Positions 25,561-36,850 of a DNA stretch of 64,000 nt are shown in pieces; position 1 is the stretch's first letter; every line of letters starts with the position of its first letter. The notes below the pieces were generated by a model. It was not told the origin of the DNA. It searched no databases and saw only the letters and a program-made list of their open reading frames with translations. The position numbers and the translations under genes were made by a program. The DNA is from Stratiolaelaps scimitus. Taxonomy: Eukaryota; Arthropoda; Arachnida; Mesostigmata; Laelapidae. The stretch covers positions 4,364,501 to 4,428,500 of the forward strand of contig JABWDB010000018.1 in NCBI GenBank assembly GCA_019614645.1, written 5' to 3'.

Positions 25561-28360
25561 GCAAAATGGATCCATTTAACAACGGCGCGTGGAAGATCGA
25601 AAGAGAGAGAAAGAGAGAACGAGAGAAAGAGGGCGGAACACCGGATCACTTCGTCCGCCAGTAATTCGTGGAAGATGCCCTGGAATAGTCGCCACTACCA
25701 TCGCTACTGCTATATCACCGTCGTGCCACGCCGTATACGATACGCACGAGCGTACGGCTGCCGCCTGTGTCTGTCTGCATGGGCACCGGGCGAAGGCTAG
25801 CGCCCGCTTCCACGCTCGCGCTGAGCGCACGTCACCCATCCGTACGTGAAATGTCCCTTGACGGCCAAACGCATTCTGCTGTCGTTTTTTTTTCCTCTAT
25901 TTTCTTCTCCTGTCCTACTCCGTTCTCTCTCTCTCTCTCTCCCTGTTTCCCCATGTTATTTTTTCCAAGTGAGTCCTTCAGTCAGCGCTCGCCGTCACCG
26001 CCGAAGAAGAGCCGCCGCCGCCGCCTTATGGAGTTCAGCAGCAGCAGCAGTTGCAGAATCAGTAGCAATCCGCTTACGAATATGCGATTTAGGTTTCTTC
26101 GGCTCTCGCTGCCGTATCCGTGTTGGCTTTTCCGACTACTGGTCCTCTGCTGCATTCGGCTCTCGCAGACGCCATCGCCACCGCCGCCGACACATCTCAG
26201 GACCAGCAAGCTCTGGCCAGCAGACGCCAGTCCGAACGGGCGTCCGTAGTCGTACTCGCAGTGGCAGTGGTCCTCAGCGGCAGCGGCCTTCTTCTTTCCA
26301 TCAGGCAACGTCTTGGGCTGATCTTCCTGCCAGCGACGCGAATGCCAACTCCCTTGAGTTGCCGTAAAATGCTCTATCTCTCTTTAGGCGTCTCCGCTCC
26401 GCGCACTCGACCATTCCTCTCCGGCTGCCCCAGCTTCTGGCGTTTTCCCCCCTTGCTGCTATCGCCGCCACCGTAGCTCGCGGCAGGGCTGGTGGTGGCG
26501 TAGTGGTGGTAGTCGTCGTCGTCGTCGTCATCGTATCTGCCGCGTCTTCAATTTGTCTGAGAGCATTTGTTCAAGCAGGCGTGTTCGACTGTTTGTGCAC
26601 GATTGCCTCCATGCGTCTCTGAAAATGGACTGACGATCTCCTGGAAGCCGAGTGCGATTGTGCGACGGACGACCGAACGACGAACAGCGGCTGGGGTCGA
26701 GCGACCGAGAGAGAAAGAGAAGAACCATGATACATAAAGACACAGGGTTGTTCGTAATTGGAAGCAAAATGCTGGTGCACAGTGCATAGACTAATGCCGC
26801 ACTGTCCATTGCGCTGTGGACTCGCAGCTGCCGGCAGCGGTTGACTCGAGGAGAAAAAAGGTGCTCGATCTCGACGGCCCTTTGCGGATTACGTGGGAAG
26901 GCGCTGCGTTCGAATATGCTGGACAGCAGGGGACAACTCATTCATCTGTGTGAGCTTCTTTTTCCTCGCGTTTGCTTGGGATGTCCGTCCCGACAACGAC
27001 CACTAGAGATGCAGTGTACACTGAGAAAGTGTGCAACGTTATCCGCATTTGTCGACGACTCGACAGATTGCCGTAGGCATCACGGACGACACTGATGAGC
27101 CGAGTAAGTCACATTCATTAAATCTCGTTCCTGCTGAGCGTCAGGGGTTTGCATTACATTAAGGGCAATATGTAATAGAAGAAGATTACTGTCGCAGCTA
27201 CCATGCACGCAGACACCAAACGATGAGAGTGATTGCAATATGCTTCGTAATATGCAGTGGTCACTGCGTCTCGCCGTTTTTCTCTACATCTTTTCGTCCA
27301 CATCTGGCATTCTCTCTCAAACCCGACACGATGTTCTGTGTTATCTTGGATTCGATGCGTTCGCTGGAGCCAGACAAGAAGGAAATGCTGGGGTGTCCAA
27401 GGGTTCATTCTATGCCTTCGCTGTGTGTACCGTTCGCTCGGTCTATGTACGTCTCTCTGCCTGGCTCGATGTCTGTGTCGGTGTGTGTCGGTGCTAGCGT
27501 GTCGAAGGGAGCTCGATGTTCGTTGTGTTCTCCTAAGTGGCCGGTAGAAGTCACGTCTTCAGGTCTTCATCGCTCAGCCATCGGCAAGAAAGCGGGACCT
27601 CGTCGGGCTGACGCCAGGAGAAGAAGGCGATAGAAGACGTCGGCGGAGGTGGGCCCGAGCGAGTTGCCAGTAACGTTGCCCTTACCAGGCCAGCAAGGAC
27701 TACTGCTGCTCCTGCTTGAGGATCAGGCGTGTCCACGGTTCTGGGCTGAGGGAACAGAGGAGCTAGCTAGGTACGCATAGCTATTTGGCCCGCTCCCTGG
27801 AGCCACCAATAGCCGACCAGCATAAGTGGACGACAGAGCCAACACGGACGGCCCCTCGCGCGTCGCCCTACAACAGCAACACGAATAGCCTATGAGATTC
27901 GCTCCGCCTGGAGGGACGGCTCCATTCGTGAGACGGTGGACGTGGGTCGATTGTGGGAAATGCGTGCTTGCTGGATAACACTGCGAAGGAGCTAAAAAGT
28001 CAAGGCCTCCCTCTCGCGGAGTCAAATATGTATGGAGTATCTTTGAGAGCGGGTAAAATGTATGGTAGCTGTATGGGTAACACGTCTACAAGACCAAGAA
28101 GCACCGGCAACGGCTTAGCTCGGTGCACGAAGAGCGTACGGGTCGAATGATTCATTTATATTTGAGTGTAACATGCATCTTCGCTTCTGATGGGACGTTT
28201 ATCGTCACAGTGCTTCATTACATTGCATGGCACAAGACTGCCATCTTCCTCGAGTATATCGTCTGTTTTGCATCGTGCACACAATAGACATGAACGCTCG
28301 TTTCGAGACAAGGTCGACGAATAAAAGTTGAATGTAAATAAGTTCGCGCTTATGATAGGC

Positions 28361-28365
<5 letters not shown>
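25561..28365. other. GC-rich block upstream of the membrane-protein array
   Basis: CG-rich sequence with GA-rich (25600-25630), (CT)n (25924-25941), CCG/CGC and CAG triplets (26005-26050), and a GTC/CGT run (26505-26530). Long overlapping frames on both strands are compositional. From about 27.65 kb the triplets fade, and no exon can be fixed. The right end may contain the promoter of the first array gene. Confidence 0.4.

Positions 28366-28405
<40 letters not shown>
28366..28405 (+). repeat. (GA)n microsatellite upstream of the array
   Basis: About 20 perfect AG dinucleotides lie some 220 bases upstream of the first array gene's start codon. GA runs are bound by GAGA-type factors in insects. 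A promoter role here is only inferred from position. Confidence 0.9.
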
Positions 28406-28408
<3 letters not shown>

Positions 28409-28623
28409 GCAAACGCACGCTTCTTGTGTGGCTCGCTTTGTCTTCGCAGGTTGAATAACGTCGAACATATTCAAAAATGCCGCCAATAGCCTCTTATAAG
28501 TATTGTCCAACAACGAAGTGCACGCTTGAAGGACCTGTTTACATTTGGACCAGACGTATTGTAGTATTGTTCGTTGTATCTGTGAAGCCTGTAGACGTAG
28601 ACGAATGGTCACGCTAAGTCACA

Positions 28624-30172
28624 ATGCGGGTTAGGACGAGTCTCAGGCGGTCATCAAATCGCAGAGATAGTCTTCGCCGATTCCGCGTTAGTTCTCGACG
28701 CAGGAGCTACAGAGCTAGTGATGGGAGCCCATCACCGCCCACAAACACAAGCCGCGATGAAGAAGATGACCTGCTGGCATTATCGAAGTCATTCAGAGGC
28801 ACGCATTCGCGCAGACGGACCGCATCAACACAGCGGCGAAAAATTAGTCTTGGTGTCGTTTCCGGTAAGCTAGCACCGTCAGCCCACGAAACGTGTAGCT
28901 CTGTTACTTCAATGGCATATGTACACACGATGCTGTGCACAGTGACCTGTGCTGATCTGTACCTGTAGGAGATTTTGTGTAGATGTTTAGAGGGGTTTTT
29001 TTTGTCGCTGCAGGAATAGGTTCACACACCTAAAATAATGGAAAAACATAGACCCCGCATGCTTCGTCATGTTGAGATGCTAAACACTGTCAGATTACGT
29101 GATCACTATTTCGACACAGTGATAACATGTGAACACCAGTGCTCAAAAATTGCTGCAAAAATCTACAGTTCACCGGCTATATTGCTGATGAAAGGGATAC
29201 TCAAGCTGCGACGCGGCGTAAATCATTTTACCGAGTAAAACACCATCGTCTTGCATGTATTCAGCTATACGTCTTCGCTTATGATAGCGTTTGGTTTACC
29301 ACCTATCTGAGTGGACAATGCACACACCATTAATTGTTCAGTCTAGTCCAAGGTACAGATAGATCTGTATTCGTCTGCTGAGAAAAAACAAAAATGTATA
29401 TATATAGATGTACCTATATTTTCGCCAGAACTAAGTATCATGGGTCGATTGTTGGACTTGCGCAACTGCTTGTCTCCTGCGAGTGTCAAACGTCAAAATC
29501 GTCAGCACAATCAGCCGTTACAGGGTCCATGCTTAACTTTACTCGTAAACGTTGACTACGATTGGTTTTCTCTCACAACACGCAGTTCTGTTCGATCGTG
29601 ATCAATGTTCTCGACACAACTCGAACCCCGCGCTAGTGCTCTTCGCCCTTGTTGGTCTACACTTTTTAATTACTCAATTTTGCTTGGTAGACAATTGTTC
29701 CAGCTTGCTTACGGAACGCAACCATACAGCAGCGAAGACTACCCTCGTCCCTCACCACGTTGAGCACGTCGTTCAGGATGAACTTAGGCAGAACCGACGT
29801 CGAAGTATTCGCAAGATCGTGTTGGTCTTCTTCATCGTCACTTTTATGCTGGTGATAATTGCACTCGTTGGCTTCCTTGGCTATTTTCTCATGGGCCCTG
29901 GAAGTAATCAGACTTCGAATCCGACAGCGCATCCAACGGAACCCTCTACCAGCACTACATATGCCGGTGAACAAGTTATGTTCTTATTGAATGACGACCC
30001 TTCAATCGACCTTACCGAAGACTCCTCCTCGGAAAGTCATAGGCAGCCACAAGACTTCCCTTTAGAAAAAACGGCAGTGCCATCTGTAGCAACGACGATT
30101 GGCGAGCTATCATCGGCGTCGGCCCTGCCTCGAAGAAGTCAACATGATCGTACACTCGACGGAGTCCCTTGA
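28624..30172 (+). CDS. Array gene 1: predicted type II single-pass membrane protein
   Basis: Exon 1 is 28624-28864 (ATG, with an in-frame TAA three codons upstream). It ends TCC G at donor GTAAGC. Exon 2 is 29691-30172, after acceptor TTGCTTGGTAG, and the phases match (G+AC gives Asp). The product has about 240 residues. Residues 1-80 are very basic, with many Arg-Ser and Arg-Arg pairs and an acidic RDEEDD patch. Residues 81-122 contain the array motif SLLTERNH and a basic RRRSIRK stop. A hydrophobic span covers about 123-148. The tail of about 92 residues is Ser/Thr/Pro-rich with one N-Q-T sequon. The positive charge before the span predicts an N-inside orientation. Function and family are unknown. 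Genes 2 and 3, in the same orientation downstream, share junction phase and motif. An AATAAA at 30841 fits its 3' end. The intron of 826 bases is inferred, not shown by transcripts. Confidence 0.65.
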
Positions 30173-30840
30173 TGATGCCCTTCTCGCATGACAACTCGAT
30201 GGTTTCATGCGTTAAACATCATTATCACCATCGGTCACCAACGTCGATGATAGGGCGGATGCACTGTTTTTCTGGCCTAGAAATTCTCGTTCATTGGCGC
30301 AAAGCACGACCTTCACAACGAACACACAGGTCCAGAGATCACATCGAATTCGATCTCGCCGCCAAGTGGATGTGCCATGCAGGACATAACCTGTTGGCTG
30401 TCGGCGAACGACGCATAAGGTTGCGCCTTAATCGTGAAGCTCACGTATGCAATAGTATGACGCTCGGTGGAACAACGCAGGATTAATCAAATTTATGCGT
30501 GGAATGGCCAAATGTGCGGCTCATGTGGTTCCATGCAGCAATCGTCACTATCGTCTCGGAAGCCAGTGTCACTCGACGAGCTCTCGCTCGAGGTTGTCAT
30601 TAGGATGATTTGGCGTGCCCATCTGTAGCGGATGATCCGAATCTTGAATCATCTTTCAATTTACGACACGATTGCGAAAACAGCAGTCACGTGCCCTTGG
30701 CCCGGCCTCTTCCATGTCGCGTGCCCTACGTTGCCCTAAAACGAGCTCGTTTACGGGGGATGATTGACAAGGAACTGGATGGTGGCGGTGGTAGATTATT
30801 GGATTCTCGTACGTGCCGCTGAGCTAGACATGTCTCGATA

Positions 30841-30846
30841 AATAAA
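30841..30846 (+). promoter_or_regulatory. Probable polyadenylation signal of array gene 1
   Basis: AATAAA, followed within 10-20 bases by a GT-rich GTGTGAGTTGT element, lies 669 bases after the stop codon of array gene 1. The intervening 30173-30840 would be its 3' untranslated region. Confidence 0.45.
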
Positions 30847-30869
30847 CTCGTGTGAGTTGTAATGGCAAA

Positions 30870-31500
30870 GGTCTCTTTTTATCCTAATTATGACGCTGCT
30901 CGTAAGGTTGAATGATACACTGTGCTCTGCTCGTGGTGCTCAATTGTTTCTACCCTTTCAACGGACCCATGAAGCGGTCAACAAACGATTAATACAATCA
31001 TCAATCATAGCGATCATTAGCAAGATTAGCAATCATAGGAGAGCAGCATAATCGCTAATTACTGTTCTTCGTTGGAACAGCAGCGGAAGCAATATTAATA
31101 GAAACATTTAATCTCCGTTGAATCCCCGCAATTTTTTCAAATGTACTCGCATTTTCTCGCCTAATTTACACCAACAACTTTGACAATCTGATTCAAGTTT
31201 GTTGCTAGACGCTTATGCGTTGGTGATAATCAGAAACTGAACATGCTCCTGAATTGCACTCGTCAACGTTTTTGATCTCGCTCAACACATTTAAAAGTAG
31301 CCGAAGCTGTAGTTGAAGCAGAATAGGAGTCATTAACGTAAGCTTCCAACGGATTATTAATAGCACCTGAGGACCTCACGCGACACGGGAAAAAGAGACT
31401 CGTCTATGGGATCTATCAATCTTCGATAAATGAATAAATCAACCCACCTAACCTGAAAACAATCAGAAGCAGAATGACCCTATGTTATTTCCATCGGGGT
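30870..31500. other. Intergenic spacer between array genes 1 and 2
   Basis: AT-rich DNA with CAATCAT-type short direct repeats at about 30990-31040. No coding frame or RNA is visible. Confidence 0.45.
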
Positions 31501-31514
31501 AGCGACGTGTACCT

Positions 31515-31543
31515 ATTCGAACCGTAGGGTCCTCGGTTCGAAT
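31515..31543 (+). repeat. 10-bp inverted repeat containing a tRNA B-box
   Basis: ATTCGAACCG (31515-31524) and its exact complement CGGTTCGAAT (31534-31543) are separated by nine bases. The right arm is part of a canonical polymerase III B-box, GGTTCGAATCC. A weak A-box-like GGTAGCGACGTG lies at about 31498-31509. No complete tRNA cloverleaf can be drawn, so this is more likely a tRNA-derived repeat fragment than a gene. Confidence 0.35.
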
Positions 31544-31891
31544 CCCACTGGGTACGTGCTGGTAGTGAATAACGATAACATGTAGATCGTCGAATTATTC
31601 AACAAGATTGAGGCCCACAGCATTTATGCGTGTGGAACTAAACACAAGGCCGCGGTAAGCTTTGAACTTGCTGTTTAGGACATGTCCAACTACCAGCTAA
31701 TTTATCCAAGCTATGTTACGGTCTCAACCATCGTGGGGCATCATACTGTTGCATACGTACAACGAAGCCGCTGTGTTCAACTGAGTTTCGACACTGATAT
31801 ACCGCCTGGATTAATTCCGGTGGGAGTGTATATCTTGTATCTCTGCGTACGCATGTGAGTGGTACTGCTGTGCTGTGCGTAAATTCTGGGC

Positions 31892-33951
31892 ATGGGCTCG
31901 GGTCTTGGAGGTGCGTTAGCGGTGCGAAACAGGTGTGGTGATACGTCGAATAGTGCGCCACGAACGCTTGTCCAAGAAAACAGTAGCCAAACTAAAAGTA
32001 TCGCCGCCATTGTAAAAGGAGCCCTCAAGCAATCCTCAAGAATTAATCGCCAGCCATTAAACGAATTCCGCCAAATTTTTGGTGGGCGGGTTAACAAACG
32101 CCGACGAAACGACTCGGGCACGTCGAGCCGGAGTCGGAGTCGACATCCTTTGAGCAGCCGAAGATTGCGAACGCATGAGGAAAGTACGAGAGTGACTTCG
32201 CCCATTAGAACCGATTTGATGTCAGGGTTGCCTGTTGTTGGCTCGAGCCGTCCGTCCAGTCAATCTACGACTTTATCCTCACCGGTAAAACCTCGGAATT
32301 TGGCTACTGGATCTGGTAGGGCCCCACATCACACTAGCCTCCTGCCTTTTTCTCTTGTGTATTTAGGAGACGACTAGAGAGATATGAGGACTTGACTCGC
32401 CCTCAATCGCCGCGTTGATTTTTATGTTAAGGGGACCGCAAGCAACAACGAGTTCAATTTTTTCTTGCATTATTTGAGGGACCCCACACCGTGTAACCAT
32501 GGGCGTTAGCAGCCGCAGAACTCGGTGGAGCGATCTGGAGCTCGTGCTGTATTTTTTGAGGCCAACCTGTCATATGTTGGCCTTTTCGTCTCGTTCCCCT
32601 ACTTTCCCGTAGAATTTCCTTAGCTGTTCATTGGTGACAGTGTTGCGCAGACGATATAGGTCTAGGAGGCTGGCGTTATCGCCTGAGCTATTGTATTATA
32701 CTCCTTGTAGCAGTAGGGATGGACACGTATGGGAGTCCTCTCTAGCAAATAGGTCGTCCGTAGATATTAGGTGCGATATCATCCTTCCCATGAAGCCGTG
32801 AATAACCAGAATCTGATGGATACACGCGAGACGACATAGACATGTATACTAAACGAGTAGCATTGTTCGAAGCACGGATAATTCCATTCACAATGCGAAA
32901 TCATCGGGTCGAGGCACTGTGAAATACAACCACGAACACCACACAAGGCTGGACTACTTAAGAACCCAGTGTGCTGTCTACACGACAAATGTTGATACCG
33001 TGTCTACGTTAAGCTTATGCGGCGATGTGTATTAATGCATAGTATTAGGAATAAACCTAATAGACTGAGATACAGGAGTAGCGAAAAGGTGTTGCAATCC
33101 GTATATAAGGGTGTCACGAGGTGTCGCAATAGTAGAATACATGTGGCTATCAGGGAACAACACGTGTCTGGCTGATATCTGCTGTTGGACCTCCTTTAGC
33201 TCTACTGGGACGTTCTTTATCGTGCCTTATAGGAGATACAGGGGGTAATAAAGATGAAAATGTAGCAGCGCGCTTGAAGCAGAAATGACCCAGCCGAATT
33301 GCATCCTCTGTGATAGTCGAGAATCCCTCACCATTTAGCGGAAAGGAAACTTAATGTAATAGTTTCTAATGATGCTCCATTGATGAATAGGACGAAGACA
33401 ATAGAGATGTGCTAGCCGTCATCGTGACGAGCCAGACTCCTACGCGTGGCTATGCTTAACCTGTATTCCTATTTATAAAATGATTGATAGAGAAGTAATT
33501 CGATTCATAAATTGACTATTTGTCTCTGCGTTCCCTGCGTTCAGAAACCACCACCAGCTTGTTCACGGAACGAAAGCACTCGTCCCCACCAGCTGGCGTA
33601 CCAAGCGGGATACCACCGTCGCTTGCACGTCGCATAACCAAGGCTCGTGAGCCCTTGACCAAACTCAATTGCTCGAAACGTGTAGCAGTTCGTGTTGGTT
33701 GTGTAATCATGTTTATCGCGGTGTGGGTCGTAATCCTTGTGGGTAGTTATATTTTTTTAACGAGAAAGGGCAACGAAGATAATATACCGAAGGTGAACGG
33801 GACCGTTGTCGCCATTATGAGATCGACAGCGCTGGTAACGAGTAACTCCACCAGGGGCAAGCCGGCCGTTCTTGAGGACATCGCTTCCAGAAGCGCAGTG
33901 TCCTTTAACTATACAACGACCGATATTGGATATCCGACTCCGACAACATAG
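31892..33951 (+). CDS. Array gene 2: predicted type II single-pass membrane protein
   Basis: Exon 1 is 31892-32315 (ATG, with an in-frame TAA three codons upstream). It ends TCT G at donor GTAGGG. Exon 2 is 33545-33951, after a strong pyrimidine-rich acceptor TCCCTGCGTTCAG. The phase matches that of gene 1 (G+AA gives Glu). The product has about 276 residues. Its N-terminal 141 residues are basic and Ser-rich, with a Ser-Arg cluster (TSSRSRSRHP) and Ser/Thr/Pro repeats. The array motif SLFTERKH follows, then the basic KLNCSKR, then a hydrophobic span at about 192-213. The tail of about 63 residues carries three N-glycosylation sequons (NGT, NST, NYT). This suggests a cytoplasmic N-terminus and extracellular or luminal C-terminus. 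The motif DNA (AGCTTG.T.ACGGAACG) closely matches gene 1. Part of exon 1 is also open on the - strand, with a signal-peptide-like start, but the shared splice phase favours the + reading. Confidence 0.62.
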
Positions 33952-34264
33952 CTCACAGCGTGTGCTAGAGGCGTGCCTTATCAAAACGGTTAGATTTTTG
34001 ATACTGCAGTCGACCGTGGAGCATGAAGGAACATATCTCCGAGCCAGACGCATGCCATATGCAGCAATACGTAACGAATACGATCAAAACAGAACAGCTT
34101 CCGCCCATGAATGACCTCAGGGTCCTACGCGTCTCACAAACGTTCCCCGCTGCTCATTCTAGACGTATCCTCCTCTTCTGATGTTGCCAAGGTCGCACGC
34201 TACGCCGAGGCGGACATAGGATGTATCGCATAAGGTATGAGGCCAAACATATACACGCGCACAT

Positions 34265-34282
34265 TATATATATATATATATT
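34265..34282. repeat. (AT)n microsatellite
   Basis: A short AT run between array genes 2 and 3. Confidence 0.9.
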
Positions 34283-34961
34283 TCCCTTCGCCTCTATCGG
34301 ATCCGGAAGCGTTTTATTCGAATGAACAGTCACTTTTAGTTTTGTTGAGGTCGACTCGATTGTCTCATGATGGTGATTCGATGATAGCGTAGCATTAGAA
34401 TCAATCCTATGCAAACGCAATGCATGAGCGAGATTTGAAGGGGGTAGTAATCAGCAGGGGCGTACTTTCGACGAACAGCTTGCCTACCGGCCGCTGGACG
34501 ACCGTCGTCTATCTACGCTCCATCTACTCGACTACAAAGATGACGAGTACTTTTTGGCCAATCGCTCCACACCGCGATTGACTGTGTCGACAATCAAAAA
34601 CGTGTAAAGGCGTGAGCGCGTCACCTGTGGCTACAGACCTGAAATATAGTAATCATGTGTCGGGATATTGTCTGGCTTCCAGAAGGGCGAACTGGTTTCT
34701 TCTTCCATTTGTTATTAACCAACCTGATTTATTATGCATGACACCATTCGACTGGTTCGTATTGCCAATCCTCAGTGTGGAACAGCGCTGAGCTGAAGAT
34801 TGCGACGGACTCAAAACGACATTTGTCCAGCGCGCTGCCTACAGGTGAGAAGATAAGAAAGAAAGCAATTGTATTAACAACAATAAGGTATTTTGAGTTT
34901 GTCTATAAAACTGATCTTAATACCACTGTCTCCCCAAATTGGAAAACCATTTTTTTCTAAA

Positions 34962-34967
34962 AATAAA
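34962..34967 (+). promoter_or_regulatory. Possible polyadenylation signal of array gene 2
   Basis: AATAAA in A-rich sequence about 1 kb after the stop codon of array gene 2. It is the nearest AATAAA I noticed downstream. AT-rich context makes this weak evidence. Confidence 0.3.
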
Positions 34968-35398
34968 AACCAATTTTTTCCCGTATTATGGAGCAACGCC
35001 GAAAACAGTACTATGGACGTCGAACGTCGTTTGTGAAAAGCCCAGCTTATACAGATGTTTTCCCACGAGGCTTCCACTATTGTAATCGCTAAGGGAAAAA
35101 GCCACAGGGATCTGTGCACATAATGTATTTTCGCGTGGCGAATAGTCACAGCTGACCTGGCCGAAGCGGCATTAAATACAGGCTCTGTTTACCTTTGTTT
35201 ATATTCATATGAAAATTAACAGTATTTTATTATTTTAATTTTACCCACGACCTGCATTTCGGACTTAAGCATAGCAAGCGTTTGTTGGCAAACAGGGCCG
35301 AACTGTTGCCGAAGCACAACGAAGTAGCTAATTGTATGAGGTGAGTTGCTGCCGCCAATGCTTATAGGTGTTCAGCCAAAGGAAACTGTTTGTATGTT

Positions 35399-36850
35399 AT
35401 GGGTGCACTCTATTCGGATTCAAGAAAAGGGAACAAAAATAAACTAGGTGACAACTATAGGGACCCTACGGCGGCTCCTCCGAACCCCAGCTCCGTGGAG
35501 GCTGGTTCGGCAAAAAAGAACGGAGAACGGGTTCTGCTTATGAAGGATCAATCGCCATCGCCTGCCAGCCAGAGTCAAACATTAACCATGGACGACGGTC
35601 TAAATGACACAACAAGCGAGCCCAACGTCGGGTCCAAGACGCTATCCGGTACGACAATGTAGATGACACTTGTTATATTCGAATTCCCTAGACAGCTAAC
35701 AGATTGCTCATAGCACAAAGTCAAAAAAAAAAACGAATCTACTGACGCTCTTCATGAGGCCCTGTGGCACACAATGCGAATACAAAATCGTAGAATCACG
35801 GGTGATCCCGTGAGATTCTTTGATTCTACTGAGAGAACAGTAGTCACTTCTACCCGGGTAGATGAACCCTCGGGTCCTACCACTTGATACAAATTTCGAA
35901 GTCAGTTGATCAAAAAATAGTAGTATTCATTCCGTTACGACAAAAAACAAAAGCCATATTCAACTAATCACACGTTATTGTCTAGCTTTAAAATAGAATT
36001 ACTCTTACAAAATACATTTCTATATTTTGGCCGGAGACTTCGTACGTAATAGCCACTTAAGGCTGATGGCGCACGCACCAGTATTATCGAGTCAGGTAAG
36101 CTAATGATGTCCCTTAAATCCTTAGGTGATTGTAGTGATACAGCAGTCTGTACCTTATACTGTGTTTCGTCTTCGATTTCAGCGGCGTCTAGTCTGTTTA
36201 CCACGCGTATGCACTTCAATCCAACTGCTGCGACGCCCCATATGAGCAAATCGCAGGCGAAGAAGTTAGAGAACAAGTTGTCAAAACAGTTGCTCGTCCT
36301 CTTCAGCTGTACACTTGGAATCATTCTGATCTTGGTCATGGCGTTGCTCGGCCTTTCATACTATCTCTATTATATAACACGAATATTTCTCCATGCGGGA
36401 AGCACAACGACAGCGACGTCGTCCAAACCCACCTGCTCACCTGCACCTGTCGACACACGGCCTTCAGGTCGAAGGACAACAGCCGCCTCGATTGTAAGCG
36501 TGAACATTACGCATTATGGCAATGCTACGGTGACCTTCAATGTGACGAGACACAACACACACCCAGTCACCCGCACGGCTACCGTCACACGGGAGGACAG
36601 TACACGAGTCCCTGATGTGACCGAGATTACTACTACACCTTCCAATACTAAAGAGGAAACCGGTATCGCCTTCAACACAACGGCGTATACCACTCCAATC
36701 CAAATTACGAGCGAGCAGGAAAAAACAGCCGAAACCACGCCCGCTCATACGAGCGGTGAGCCTACATCATCACCGGTTGTTGAAACGTCAACCTCAGACA
36801 CTACGGAACACGCTGAGACGAGCACTGCGGACTATGGCGAGAATTTCTGA
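35399..36850 (+). CDS. Array gene 3: type II membrane protein with mucin-like tail
   Basis: Exon 1 is 35399-35648, starting at the first ATG of a frame open from 35345. It ends TCC G at donor GTACGA. Exon 2 is 36183-36850, after a strong acceptor GTCTTCGATTTCAG. The phase is the same as in genes 1 and 2 (G+CG gives Ala). The product has about 305 residues. The N-terminal 83 are hydrophilic, with a KKNGER basic patch and SPSPASQSQ. The array motif follows as SLFTTRMH, then a Lys-rich segment, then a long hydrophobic span (about 120-149) ending in aromatic residues. The tail of about 155 residues is dominated by Thr and Ser, with sequons NIT, NAT, NVT and NTT. This composition is typical of O-glycosylated, mucin-like ectodomains. 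The frame could extend to an upstream exon, since a GAG|GTGAGT donor lies at 35341. No known family is recognised. Confidence 0.65.
35792..35819 (+). repeat. Intronic hairpin in array gene 3
   Basis: TCACGGG and CCCGTGA pair around a four-base loop. The stem extends after one bulged G through AGAAT/ATTCT. A second perfect palindrome, TCTACCCGGGTAGA, lies at 35849-35862. Both sit in the predicted intron of array gene 3. Confidence 0.7.

Noticed and set aside
29552..29690. Extension of the array gene 1 second-exon frame upstream to 29552 as a signal-anchor start.
   Set aside because: The upstream start is TTG, not ATG. The segment is pyrimidine-rich intron-like DNA before an acceptor, and genes 2 and 3 begin at the equivalent point.
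31777..32205. A - strand frame whose internal Met at 32010 opens a signal-peptide-like sequence (MAAILLVWLLFSWTSVRG).
   Set aside because: It lies antisense to exon 1 of array gene 2, whose donor phase and position match the other two array genes. No splice sites support the - strand reading.
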